Origin: Anniella stebbinsi
Taxonomy: Eukaryota; Chordata; Lepidosauria; Squamata; Anniellidae
Length of the DNA: 64,000 nt
Assembly: GCA_029215795.1 (NCBI GenBank)
Contig: JARDYH010000002.1
Coordinates: 276,900,310-276,964,309 of the forward strand
Direction of reading: 5' to 3'
The position numbers were made by a program, and so were the translations under genes. This document shows, in pieces, positions 53,530-64,000 of this stretch. How positions within the stretch are numbered: the first letter of the stretch is position 1; the number at the start of each line of letters is the position of its first letter. Under the pieces are notes generated by a model, which made no database searches, was not told the origin of the DNA, and saw only the letters and a program-made list of their open reading frames with translations.

Positions 53530-55175
53530 TTCACCATAATTAGACTGAGATGGTGGCTCTGTAGATTTGATGCAGCTGTGAAGACCGCATCAAACCTGAT
53601 AATTGCTCCTTATCAATTTAATTGAACACACTGAACGAAGGGATATTTCAGTTTTCCTGGCTGAATATCTGTGGCTGCAATCCTATACCCACTTACTTGC
53701 TGTAACAATGTAATCCTATACACAGTTATCTGGGGGTAAATTGTGTTTAATCCAATGGCACTTATTTTTAAGTAGACAAGTAGGATTGCACTATTAGTGA
53801 CTTACTTGACTTGACAAAGGTACATGACCTTCGCATAGGATTGAAGTACCCATGATCCCCATTTAAAAAAATTAATGTGACAGCATTTTCACTTTACGAA
53901 CAGGAAGGAGAGGCCCTGCACGCCCCACTTCTCTTCGAGGGAGCTGACTCTGCCCTCTGCAGCCCCTTCCTCTTCCCCAATATGGGTCATCCCCCTTTGG
54001 GGATGGGGTAGTAGGCAACTGAGGGAATTTGGGCCCTTCAAGCATTCTTTGAATACTCAAGCTTTCCAATGGATTGATCAAAGGCCCCAATGCATTTTTG
54101 GGGTGAGCATGAGGCTGCTTGTGCATCTGCCCTTGAAAGTAATTGATCTATTTTCATCTGTCCAGATCTTCCAAAGCTGCTGTCCAGAGCATAGCTCAGC
54201 GATTGCAGTGCTCAGGGTTGTTATATGTAAGCCACTTGCCATGTGATGGGTTTGAGCCAGTCACTTTTCCCCACCTTAATCCCTGGTGTTCTTAGAAAGA
54301 CAGAGAGTTACCTGGAATATTAAGGGATTGCCTCAGTCGTTCAACAGCATTCTGTTCCCACAACAGTCAACCAGATGCTCGTGAGAAGACCACAAGTAGG
54401 ACACATGAGCATAACAGCACCCTCCCACTCACATTCCTCAGTACCCAGAGGCGTACTGCCTATGATGCTGGAGATATTATAGACTTTGATCTTAAACATG
54501 CACATGGGGACAGACAGTTCCCTTCTAGCGAAACTGTTTGCTCAAGACAATGACCCCTCCAGTTCTTTCAGTGTACTCCATGCCAAAAATGGCACAGTTG
54601 ATGGGTAATGATGAAATTGTGGAAGGGACCTTTCTGAAGTCCCTAATCCCTTTGTAGATAAAAGCACTCTGATTCAAACATCAATGACATCTTGAGCAAT
54701 ACTGCTCTCTTTTATGAAGGATCTGTGATGTATGCATGGTTCAACTCCACATATAACTATGTCTTATCCTCTCTTGCTCATAGAGCAGGATTAAGGTGGA
54801 CTATTTATTGACTATGAAGAGTCGATGAGCTGCTTAGTGCCCCATTTGTCCCATGCTCTGATAAGCCTCCTCATAATGCCCCAAGATAGCCAGCCAGAAA
54901 TTACACCCTGGTGAAGGTTCGATTATATTTACTAAAAGACCCTAGACCAACAGCATCATGCTGGCTGGGGAAGATGAGGCTTATAGTCCAATATATAGAC
55001 AGCTGGGTTTGTGATGGATGTGTAGACTGCATGGTGAATTGCCTGCCTGGTGAGAAGGTTATGGATGTCACACACTATCTAGATAGCACAGTAGAGTGCG
55101 GGGGTGGAGTCAGTTCAAGTGGTCCATGTTATTACCAACAATGTGGGGAAATGTAGTTGTGAGATCCTGGAAGCC
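53530..55175. other. No gene recognised
   Basis: Short frames only. A GTTTACTCAGAAGTAA-like degenerate repeat lies near 53685-53795, and a worn ACTACAACTCCCAT fragment near 54945-54990. Confidence 0.4.
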
Positions 55176-55179
55176 AAAT

Positions 55180-55845
55180 TTAGGTTGCTAAGTAGAAGAT
55201 TGAAATCCAGGACCACGAAAGTGGCTTTTTCTGAAATGCTACTAATCCCATGTGCAGCGCCAGCTAGATAGGCAAAGCTGAGGAGTCTCAACGTGTGGAT
55301 GAGATGGTGGTGCAGGGAGGAGGGGTTCAGATTTGTTAGGCAAAAGGATCTCTCCAAACTAGGAGAATGGGGATCTAAATGGCAAATGCAGTTCAATGTA
55401 AGCAAGATGCAAAGTGATGCATATTGGAGCAAAAAAATCCAACTTCAGGTATAGCCTTCTAGGAACCGAGCTAGCTATGACTGACCAAGAAAGAGATCTT
55501 GGGGTTGTGGTGGACAACTCAATGAAAATGTTAACCCAGTGTGGGGCTGCTGTAAAAAAGGCAAACTCCATGTTAGGCATTATTAGAAAAATAATTGAGA
55601 ATAAAACTGCCAGTATCATACTGCCTTTATACAGATCTGTGGTGAGACTTAGAATACTGTGAACAGTTCTGGTCACCACAACTAAAAAAAAGTTATTGTA
55701 GAGCTGGAAAAAATTGTATAAAAGGACAACTAAAATGATCAGGGGACTGGAGCATCTCCTCTGTGAGGGAAGGTTACAGCCACTGGGACTGTTTAGCTTG
55801 GAAAACAGGAGGCTAAGGGGAGACATGATAGATAGACATGATACA
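55180..55845 (+). pseudogene. CR1 LINE ORF2 fragment, reverse transcriptase C-terminal part
   Basis: Translates in pieces to the CR1 region after the RT palm: KWQMQFN (about 55378), GTELAMTDQERDLGVVVDNS (about 55465-55525), TQCGAAVKKANSMLGIIRK, SIILPLYRSVVRL, then 'gaacagttctggtcaccaca' and 'ctgtttagcttggaaaacag'. Frameshifts and stops break it. The CR1 3' terminal repeat is absent, so it is truncated at both ends. Confidence 0.88.
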
Positions 55846-56082
55846 CATATGTGCCAAATTTGAGATCAATCCCTCCAACCCTTAATTTTATATGAATTTA
55901 TTAAAGATTGTTTCAGTTCTGACAGATCAGAATGACAGCTCGCCATGTGCGTTCATTCAGACCTGTTAGAACAGAAACAATCTTTAAAATATACTTAGGC
56001 ATACCCCATAAGCACTGTGACCAAGTTTCAAGCCTCTAACTTTTAACATACAGAAGTTATAGGTATTTTTATATGGCAGTCC

Positions 56083-56215
56083 GATAAAACGATAAAATCT
56101 CCCAAAAATTATCGTCTCCGACGATTATCGTAGGTTTTTCTATTGTATCATTATCGTTAAACACATGCACAATAATGACTTTATCTTATCATTATCGTAT
56201 ATCATTATCTTGATG
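56083..56215. repeat. TTATCG-rich patch related to 18340-18509
   Basis: Several 'attatcg' and 'gataa' motifs on both strands, with no clear terminus. It may be an internal piece of the same transposon family as 18340-18509. Confidence 0.35.
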
Positions 56216-56297
56216 CCAAGAGCTGAAAATTCTCAAGGTGCAATACCCTAAAGAGGAGGTTTGACAACCTAAGTTTGAAGGATATGTCTACAGTGGT

Positions 56298-56610
56298 TTT
56301 TAAAAAATAATAATTTTAAAATTTCAAGCTTTACAAAATTCCTAAAAATCAAAGGATGAACAGACCTGCTTCAAACTTGGCAAGGATAAATCCCTACCTG
56401 AGGTCTATCATGGTGCCAGGATTCGTTTATTTATCTTTAAAAATGACAGTTCTTTTAAAAATAAATAATTTTAAAACCTTAAACTTTTTTTTAAAATCCT
56501 AAAATTCAATGGATGAACAGATCTGCTTCAAATTTGGCATGGCTAAAGCCCTTTCCTAGAGCTATCATGGTGACAAGTTTCATCTCTTTATCTTTAAAAA
56601 TGGTGGATCT
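56298..56610 (+). repeat. Two-copy tandem repeat, period about 157 bp
   Basis: 'ggatgaacagacctgcttca' at 56354 and 'ggatgaacagatctgcttca' at 56511 begin matching blocks that both continue with 'ttggca', 'ctatcatggtg' and 'atctttaaaaatg'. Origin unknown. Confidence 0.65.
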
Positions 56611-57054
56611 GTTAGCGTTTTTGTTAATTCTCATTCAAGTAGAGCTGCCCTTTGGCTGGGGAGGATGGGGAAAATCCAGATTTTTCATCAAATTTCATAA
56701 TTTCCCCCCTTCCTGGATTCGTTGCCAAAAAACCTGACAAATCTGGGTTTTTCCTATGGTCACCTGAATCAGAAGGAAGCCTCATTGTGCTCAGTGTGTA
56801 AGTGTGTATAGGAATGCAGCTTCAATCCATCAACATTGTTTCAGCAGATCTATTCTGAATTGTGCAACAAAAATTATTACACCCAGAGCATCATCAGACA
56901 AATGTTTTATCACATGCTTGTTATTGGCTAGGCATGGTTTCTTGCAGGTCCTTTTGACAAAGCCGTCTGCCTCCCATGAGTCTCCCGCTCCTTCAGGTCT
57001 CCTTTCCATGATGAAATAAGACTCCGGTAATTCCGGTTGTGTGTTTTTTTTGGA

Positions 57055-57280
57055 AGCAAACCTTGCCCCCATTTCCTGCTGTGTGCAGGAGAATCAGCAT
57101 GATAAAAACACCCACTGAATGGGCCACATGGTCGTTGCTGCTTCCTCTTTCTTCCCCATGTGAAGAAAGAGGAAGCTGTTTGTCACTATTGTGGGAGAGC
57201 ACCAGGAGGCCAAAGCAACGGTAGGGAAACGTGAATTGCCCGCCCTGCCCAATGACGCTCCCAGTCTGCATTGGTAACAT
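57055..57280 (-). repeat. Dispersed repeat, inverted relative to 44285-44430
   Basis: See 44285: shared 'cactgaatgggccacatg' and 'tgctgtgtgcaggagaa' blocks in opposite orientation. It also contains a small hairpin ('cttcctctttcttccccatg' and 'gaagaaagaggaagc'). Confidence 0.5.
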
Positions 57281-57299
57281 TTCTTCCAGAGGTTCAGGT

Positions 57300-58130
57300 G
57301 CCAGTCTTTAACAGAGGTTCAAAAAGAATATCTTCAGTTAGTGTAGCTGAAAATGAGCAAACAACAACACAGATAAACAACAGCCCAGGAGATGGATCTA
57401 TCTAGACTTGTACAGAGTCCAGGGGAATACCTCTACATCTTTTCTAGGGACTCTGTTATGAGAAACTGTGGGATGGAAAAGCCTTCCTAACAATATTATG
57501 GGATACGCATAATGGTTTTAATGAAACCTGGCAGAGGCTGTCAACTTTATGCCAAGTATAGACCAATATTAAATATTATTAATGTGGATACAGCAATCAT
57601 CTCTTCCACTCTGGTAGGTTCGTCTTACATTTTTTTTAACATATGCAGAGCTGGTGGGCTTTGTGCCCAGGTGCCACAGGGTAGGACACCTACACCTGGA
57701 ATTCATTGTTCTGTCAGAGGCAGGACAAAGGCATTCTCTGCTGATAGTTTTTTCTTTACATCCAAAGGACGGAATCAATTGGGATTTTCCACTAGCCACC
57801 GCATTGCATTAAATGCCATGTCTTGGATTCAAGTGCTGGGCAAATCAACCACATCCTGTTATGACAATACCTGTGCTTCAATTTTTATGCTCAAACACAT
57901 ATTTGCATCACTCCTTCCAGTATTTTTTATTTATTTATCACATTTCTATATCACCCAATAGCCAAAGCTGTCTGGGCAGTTCATAAAAACTAAAGTAGTA
58001 ATGAGATTGGGCTTTCGTGTCCTGGCTTCTTGTATCTCTTTAGAGATCATCAGCTCATTGAAACTGGGCCAAGTATCTTTCCCTTAATCAACAACTGGGC
58101 CCATTTCCTTTTCCATCTTAACCAGGAGTA
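57300..58130. other. No gene recognised; one antisense L2 tail
   Basis: Contains a worn antisense L2 3' terminus at 57922-57985 ('tttctatatcacccaatagc', 'gctgtctgggcagttcataa'). A 149-codon frame at 57512-57961 shows no motif. Confidence 0.4.
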
Positions 58131-58461
58131 GGCAGGGCCGTCTTAACAGCATTATAGGCCCCTGGGCAAAGCAGTGCACTGGGGCCCTACCTACACAACC
58201 ACTCACAGGAATAAAAATGTACATTATATAATAAAATTAAACTTATATTTAATGGTACCTCCAACAAAATCAGTGTTTAAACATTAGAAAACATGCTGTA
58301 CAGCAAAGATTAATCAACGCAAACGTTTGGACGATATAACATGAGCCTTGAACTTGAAAAACAAAAATTTCAACATAAAAATGGTACTCAGTTGGTAAAT
58401 CATACAGATGGAAATGGCACAGTATGAAATTACTATGAATTATTTATTATTAATCAAGTGT

Positions 58462-58575
58462 TCAACACAAACATTTGTGAAATTTCTTTGCAGAGAATTG
58501 CTTTATAATTGGCTTGAAGTCAATGGTCTTCAGGATGTCATTTTTCATACACATGAGTGAAAGCCAGTTCAAACT
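58462..58575 (-). pseudogene. hAT transposase, C-terminal end separated by an insertion
   Basis: On the minus strand the frame WLSLMCMKNDILKTIDF continues to a TGA at 58462-58464. It resumes exactly where the transposase frame breaks at 60141, once the 8-bp duplication GTTCAAAC (minus GTTTGAAC) is counted once. It corresponds to the end of the hAT dimerisation region (LxxLxxxxxIxxxIDF pattern). Confidence 0.85.
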
Positions 58576-60140
58576 AGGGATGTGCACTGGATCGGACCCG
58601 ATCCACGATCCGAGTCCGGTCCAGTGGGAAATCGGATAAATTATCCGATTTCCGATCCCGCAGCTGGATCGGCCGATCCAATCCGAACCGGTCCGAAAAA
58701 GCTCCGAACCGGTTCGGCGGATCGGCGGATCGGCGGGCGCCCACTGGCGCCCACCGCCGCTTCCATTGGCGGGCGCCAGCGGGCGCCCGCCGATGAAAGT
58801 GGACAGCGGGGGGGGGGAGGAGGGGGGCACTTACCTTCTCGGCCCGGTGGCTCCCGTCCGGCGCCGGCGCCTACTACTACTAGCAGGCTCCGCGGCCTGC
58901 TCTAGGGTGGCGCGCCGGGTGATGTCATCACCCGGCGCGCTACTCTAGAGCAGGCCGCGGAGCCTGCTGGTAGTAGTAGGCGCCGGCGCCGGACGGGAGC
59001 CACCGGGCCGGGAAGGTAAGGAGGGGGTGCGTGGAGGGGAGGAGGGGGCGCGCGGAGGGGGGAGGGGGGCCCTTACCTTTCCGGCCCGGCGGCTCCCGTC
59101 CGGCGCCGGCGCCTACTATTCCCAGCAGGCTCCGCGGCCTGCTCTAGGATGGCGCGCCGGGTGATGTCATCACCCGGCGCGCTACTCTAGAGCAGGCCGC
59201 GGAGCCTGCTGGAAGTAGTAGGCGCCGGCGCCGGACGGGAGCCGCCGGGCCGGAAAGGTAAGGAGGGGGTGCGTGGAGGGGAGGAGGGGGCGCGCGGAGG
59301 GGGGAGGGGGGCCCTTACCTTTCCGGCCCGGCGGCTCCCGTCCGGCGCCGGCGCCTACTACTCCCAGCAGGCTCCGCGGCCTGCTCTAGGATGGCGCGCC
59401 GGGTGATGTCATCACCCGGCGCGCTACTCTAGAGCAGGCCGCGGAGCCTGCTGGAAGTAGTAGGCGCCGGCGCCGGACGGGAGCCGCCGGGCCGGAAAGG
59501 TAAGGAGGGGGTGCGTGGAGGGGAGGAGGGGGCGCGCGGAGGGGGGAGGGGGGAGGGGGGCCCTTACCTGCCCGGCCCGGCGGCTCCCGTCCGGCGCCGG
59601 CGCCTACTACTACCAGCAGGCTCCGCGGCCTGCTCCAGGGTGGCGCGCCGGGTGATGTCATCACCCGGCGCGCTACTTGAGAGTAGGCCGCGGAGCCCGC
59701 TGGTAGTAGCCGCCGGCGCCGGACGTGCCGAGAAGGTAAGTGGCGGGGAAGGGGGCTTACCCCCCCCCCGGAGCCGTCCGCTTCTATCCGCTGGCGCCCG
59801 CGGGCGCCAGCGGATGGAAGCAGGCGGCCCCAGGGGGGGTAGGGAGCGCGGGGGAGGGGGTTTACCTGCCGGGGCCGTCCACAGCGGACGGCCCCGGGGA
59901 GGGGAGGGAGTTAGGCCCCCCCTTACCCACCCGCCGCCATTTTTTCCTCATAGACTTGCATTGCAATGCAAGTCTATGGGGAAAAAAATGGCGGCCGATC
60001 CAAAAATGTACGATTTTTGGGTCGGGATCGGACTCGATCCGGTCCGGGGGGCCTCCGATTTTGTCCGAACCGGTCCGGGACAAAATTGGAGGTCCCGATC
60101 CGGGTCCCGATCCGATCCGGGGGGTCCGTGCACACCCCTA
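58576..60140 (-). mobile_element. GC-rich foldback hAT-like element, copy 3 (four palindromic units)
   Basis: Inverse orientation to copies 1 and 2. The ends are TAGGGATGTGCAC at 58576 and (minus strand) TAGGGGTGTGCAC at 60140, flanked by a perfect 8-bp duplication GTTCAAAC (58568-58575 and 60141-60148). Palindromes are centred at 58925, 59167, 59409 and 59658 (steps of 242, 242 and 249 bp). The 249-bp step lies next to the hairpin end, as in copy 1. The hairpin is at about 59933-59995. It sits inside the reading frame of the surrounding hAT transposase. Confidence 0.9.
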
Positions 60141-62525
60141 GTTCAAACGCTGCTGCCCCATTGTGCTGCGAAGGTGATTTTTTAAAATAAGTTTCAGTCT
60201 TGAAAATGAATGTTCACCTGCACAGTTGGTCACCATCATGCACATAAACACTCTGAGTGCAATTTCAACATTGGGCAACACGGATTTCAAGTTGTCCGAA
60301 ATTATTTTTCTATACAATGCAGGGAGAGTCTCACAATTTTCATCAAGAACCATGTAGTGCTTGAGATGCTCACATTCATTTAAAAGGTCACCATAATTAA
60401 GGTCTTTGTGATATGCATTAGCCAAATGTTCACACTTTTTGGTTAGCTCATCAGAACTAATTGTTTTCAATGCACTGAAGAAGGAAAACAGATTTCCAAT
60501 CAATGAATAAGCTTCTGCACATTCTGTCAGCTGAAGAATTAGAGAGTCCAGAACAGGAAGGAATGTTTCCATCTTTAACTTTTCACTTTTACTGAGAAGT
60601 ACCTCTTCTTCTGATCTGTCATATCTAGTAAGATGCACACCTCGCTTTCGTTCCCGTTTTTTCACATCCCTATAATCTGAATCCGGACACCTACTCCTGG
60701 CTTTCAATTCGTATTCACTAAATTTGTCTCTAATTTCCTGAAGATAGGTTTTTAGAGACTCAAGAAGAGTCATGGCAACAACTATGTTCACATCCTCTGA
60801 CTGCAGGACCTTACTTGTTTTGTTCACTCTTTCAAGAATGTAATTCCAAAGAATTGTGAGGAAGGTCGTTTCCAGGTTCTCCATTTTCTCAATCCTTCTG
60901 CCTATCACCTTGTGTTCACTTCCTGTTCAGTGTCAGCTGATACAGAATCCAGTGCATGTTTAATTTTCTCAAAACCCCCATATAGAGCATGAACAGCATC
61001 AAAATGTGACAACCATCTCATGTCAGACAGACGCTTGACCACAACATTTTTTCCTAAAGATGATGCTAGAACATTCCATCGATGTGTAGAAGCAGAGAAA
61101 AAGGAATACAGACGCTGAACAAAGTCAAAGAATTTTACAATCTGTAGACAACACTCTGCCGCTTTTATTCCCACCAAGTTCAGGCTGTGTTCAGCACAGG
61201 GGACATACATGGCGAACTCGTTCAGTTGATGAATCCGTGCTTGCAATCCAGTATAGTGCCCAGACATATTTGAGGCATTGTCATACAACTGACCACGGCA
61301 GTTTGATAGTGGAATTTTGTTCTCAGTAAGGAAATCCACAACAGTGTCTGCTAGATTCTTTGCTCCATGAGAAAAGATGGGGTTGAATTTAATAAAACGT
61401 TCCACAGGCTCACATCCTCGAATGTACCGGACAGTAAATGTCAGTTGATCAGTGTGTGAAATGTCTGGAGTGGAATCCACACTAATTGAATAATACTTTG
61501 ATTCTTTTATTTCTTCAAGAATAGCACAAAGAACATGTCCCATTAATTCCATAAATTCCTCACAAATGTTTGCCGATAAATATGATGGGTTCCCCTTTCC
61601 TGGATTCCCATACAGTTTTAGATGTTCTTCCAGAAAAGGGTCAAATTCACTCAACAGCTCTAGAATGCCTAAATAGTTTCCATTTTTTGCTGACCCAGTT
61701 ATTTGATTTGCTCCACGAAATGGCAAACCTCTGGAGGCAAGAAAGCAAATTACAGAAACCACACGTGTCAACTCTTTATGCCAATACTCCTGCTCTGAGC
61801 GATGATGTTGAAGTAATAAAGAATCTACATTTTCAGTTTCTTTATGCCGAATCAAATATGCCGTCATGCACTTGTGATGTTCTTCTCCGTGTTCATGTTC
61901 TACAATAACACTGCTGTGTTTCCAGTCATTGAATCCTGATGTAGCAAAGGGAGATTCTGTCTTGGAAAATAGGCGACATACAAAGCAGTCCAAACGACCT
62001 TGGGATGGTGACTAGAGTAGCCATTCACGCTTTACACACTCGCCATTCTGCAGTTCATGGTTGAACACATTCTTTGATAAATACCTTGTCTGAGTATTCT
62101 CTCCTCCAGCTCCTTTATACACTCTGTGTGATTTTGAAAGGTTGCTGCCATGATTCTGACATGATGTCAGCCCACTATGAATCCAGTAATCCACTGTGTT
62201 AGTATTGCTAATGCCCCATAGCTCCGGATTTGTGTCTTGGATCACAAACTCCTTTACTGTTACAGATTTGGGCATTTCCTCTTGTGGAATGTCCCCAGCA
62301 GCAGGAACAGGTAATGTTACCATTGGTATGTCTGCTGGAACTGGATGATTGGGTGCAGGAGGGTATGTAGATGTGGATGCTATTTTTGAAGGAGCAGTAG
62401 TAGTGGCTGATGTTGCACCTGGATTGAACCAAGATGTTCATTTTGGAAGTTTGATCATTTCCTTTTCCTCCTCTGCAGCTCTTTTCCTCTTCTGTACTCC
62501 ACTCAAAACATTACATTACATTACT
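60141..62525 (-). pseudogene. hAT-type transposase (ZMYM1-like, TTF zinc finger, DUF4371, dimerisation region)
   Basis: Read right to left: GVQKRKRAAEEEKEMIKLPK then a TGA (62438-62440); KEFVIQDTNPELW; NGECVKREWLL then a TAG (62012-62014) where hAT relatives usually have Tyr; the TTF-type zinc finger CFVCRLFS; SISVDSTPDISHTDQLTFTV (DUF4371, catalytic Asp region); GQLYDNASNMSGHYTGLQAR; and CAEHSLNLVGIKAAECC. The frame then shifts at about 60905 and continues METFLPVLDSLILQL and NVEIALRVFMCMMVTNCAGE with SFSRLKLILKNHLRSTM (start of the dimerisation region). At 60140 the frame runs into the inserted element, whose first bases TAG serve as the stop. Two nonsense codons, one frameshift and one insertion make it non-functional. 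I considered a domesticated host gene, but the lesions and the nearby TIRs argue against that. Confidence 0.9.
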
Positions 62526-62647
62526 GCTCAAAGGGTTATTTACGAAGTTCACTAACACGTAATAAGTCTACAGTTTCTTTTTCCTCACTTCACTTTTTTT
62601 ACACTTCCTCCAACCTTTCACTACACAAATAGAATTCAAATAATCCA

Positions 62648-62748
62648 AACTCTCTACTGCGTGCTGCTGATTCACAACACTGTGAGGCAAGGCCTAGGCT
62701 AGGCCTTGCCTCACAGTGTTGTGAATCAGCAGCACGCAGTAGAGAGTT
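62648..62748. repeat. Perfect 101-bp palindrome
   Basis: Two 50-bp arms (62648-62697 and 62699-62748), beginning AACTCTCTACTGCGTGCTGC and ending in its exact complement, around a single central base at 62698. I checked the arms base by base and found no mismatch. It lies upstream of the hAT transposase pseudogene (minus strand), near the element's right end. It could be a nested palindromic MITE or a subterminal structure of the hAT. Confidence 0.95.
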
Positions 62749-62749
62749 A

Positions 62750-62804
62750 GTAGAATGTAGACCTAGACAGAAATGAGGCTACGCCGCCTAGGTCTACATT
62801 CTAC
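62750..62804. repeat. Second hairpin, 17-bp perfect arms
   Basis: GTAGAATGTAGACCTAG (62750-62766) and its exact complement (62788-62804) flank a 21-bp loop, one base after the 101-bp palindrome. Confidence 0.93.
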
Positions 62805-62814
62805 AATTTTCACA

Positions 62815-63090
62815 TCTTATATAACACATTTCCTCAAATCTAAGACACACTTTTTATCCCATTTTTGTGTCTGTAAAAATGGGGTGCTGGTGCTCCGTCC
62901 AGGAGGAAGCCCGTGCAGTGCGTTAAGCCATGGGAGGCAAGCCCCGGCCCAGCTACAGCTCCCCACAGGGCACGTGCGCTCAGTGCCCTCCGCGATGCAT
63001 GCTCCACATTTTTGCCCAGTGAGAGAGGAGGAATAGCAGCAGCGGTCCATTCACATATCACAAACTATCAATACATACATAGATTACCAT
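62815..63090. other. Right subterminal region of the decayed hAT; no gene
   Basis: It holds 'atttcctcaaatctaagaca', close to the left end of the CCGTATTTC transposon family (38253), and a moderately GC-rich block. The short frames are not supported. Confidence 0.4.
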
Positions 63091-63156
63091 GGGGCCCCTA
63101 TGCTCGTGGCCCCCCCGGGCAACTGCCCAGCATGCCCAGGCATTAAGATGCCACTG

Positions 63157-64000
63157 GGTATGATGCCATTGTCCTTCTGTTGTGGCTAGCCCTGATAAAC
63201 GGATGTGGGATTTTGCTCCTTTGAGACTGGGAATCTCTTGTTAGGGATTCTGGTTTCCCTCCTGACAAGGGAATGGAGGTATGGGAGGTATTTCCTGGTG
63301 ACAGCCATGTGGGAGTAAGTTTGGAGTCTGTGCGGGTTAGATTGATTAAAGGCTTAGGGTTTCATGTATCCTTTGTTGTTCATTTATCACTTGGGATAAT
63401 AACATGCAATTCTTTCTTCCAATTTGGATGGGAAATGTACGATTGAGGTTGCTGTCCAAGGCCTTATCCACACCAGCCATTTATTCCAGAATAGTATCAA
63501 GGTAATCCCTACTGGGCCACATGACACACAGCTGATCCTGCTGTGATCTAGGGATGACCCCTCCGTTTTCCCGGGATATCGATTACAGCTTTTGTCCCAG
63601 TTTTCTCCCCACTCTCACAAAAGTTCTGAGATGCGCGGCTGGTGTGCCCTCCCCCTTGCGAAGCTATTGCTGTTCCTCATGAGTGGCGGGGCTCAGCAAA
63701 CAGGCAACCAGCTGTGCGGAGCAAGCCCATGGGTATTGGGAGTGAGGGGGAGAGCATTATAGACATGTTCTGGATGGGTATCAGGTCTTTCAGCACTGAG
63801 TGTGTGTGTTTTTTTTAAAAATCATCTTCATGCAGGATCCCAACTCTGCTCTTGCACAAGAGTCAGGAATTGTAAAAAAAAAAAATTAAAAAAAAATGCC
63901 CCGGAACGGCTCTCCTTAAATTGCATGCAAACTCTCTGGTGAGTGCCCCGTGAAGCAGAAAACTTTGTGATCATCCCTCCCCTCTCTTGAAAGGGGTCTA
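63157..64000. other. No gene recognised
   Basis: Contains 'gtgtgtgttttttttaaaaa' and an A-rich patch at about 63877-63895. No exon, terminator or transposon end that I can support. Confidence 0.4.

Larger units (their letters stand above)
58133..63156 (-). mobile_element. Decayed autonomous hAT element (ZMYM1-like transposase type)
   Basis: The left end CAGGGCCGTCTTAACAGC and right end (minus strand) CAGTGGCATCTTAATGCC are imperfect terminal inverted repeats, followed inside by 'ggcccctgggc' and 'ataggggcccc' blocks. The flanking 8-mers GGAGTAGG and GGTATGAT do not match, so the boundaries are provisional. It contains the transposase pseudogene 58462-62525, the GC-rich hAT-like element 58576-60140 and the palindromes at 62648-62804. 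Confidence 0.65.

Noticed and set aside
60138..61993. Domesticated host ZMYM1-like gene
   Set aside because: Nonsense codons, a frameshift, an insertion in the coding sequence and nearby hAT ends indicate a dead transposon copy.
58125..63164. Target-site duplication of the large hAT element
   Set aside because: The flanking 8-mers GGAGTAGG and GGTATGAT do not match, so I report the ends as provisional without a duplication.

Overview
The window is eukaryotic nuclear DNA from an amniote, most likely a squamate reptile. I infer this from a CR1 + L2 + L1 LINE mix, a tRNA-derived SINE, many short foldback (MITE-like) repeats whose sequence style I associate with lizards and snakes, and an intron-containing pair of IFIT genes. 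Most of the sequence is transposon-derived. I see no bacterial-type genes, operons, CRISPR arrays or rRNA.

Host genes. Two complete, same-strand IFIT5-like genes (interferon-induced proteins with tetratricopeptide repeats) are the only host genes I can support. Each has a five-base coding exon 1 (ATGAG followed by a GTAAGT donor, at 16984 and 27654) and one large coding exon 2 (19562-21002 and 34425-35862). They encode about 481 and 480 residues. Interferon-response-type elements lie just upstream of each exon 1. The 5' two-thirds of the two exon 2 copies is nearly identical, while the adjoining intron, the 3' part of the exon and the 3' flank are clearly diverged, which suggests gene conversion between older duplicates. 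The duplication extends downstream to about 22050 in copy A and 38240 in copy B, split by different transposon insertions. A GC/CpG-rich promoter-like stretch at about 4900-5600 may belong to a neighbouring gene that I cannot identify.

Mobile DNA. (1) Three copies (11537-13100, 25376-27185, 58576-60140) of an unusual non-autonomous hAT-like element. It has TAGGG(G/A)TGTGCAC termini, 8-bp target-site duplications on two copies, and a very GC-rich core of 4, 5 and 4 tandem units, mostly 242 bp apart, each itself a large palindrome. (2) A decayed autonomous hAT element (about 58133-63156, minus strand) with a ZMYM1-like/DUF4371 transposase, carrying two nonsense codons and a frameshift and cut in its C-terminal dimerisation region by copy 3 of the element above. 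Beside it is a perfect 101-bp palindrome. (3) A nest in which a near-full-length L2 LINE (about 46628-50651) with an intact 1,012-codon ORF and tandem 5' UTR monomers sits inside a 5'-truncated L1 (about 46015-53070). (4) Several foldback families, including one with TAGGCTGACCAT ends and clear 8-bp duplications; one copy of it hosts the first GC-rich element. (5) CR1 and L2 fragments, LINE 3' tails, a SINE and simple repeats.

The best candidate for a previously undescribed system is the GC-rich foldback hAT family: a mobile tandem array of large palindromes with donor-like splice motifs on both strands and a CRE-like centre in every unit. No annotation was checked against databases; family names come from motif recognition.
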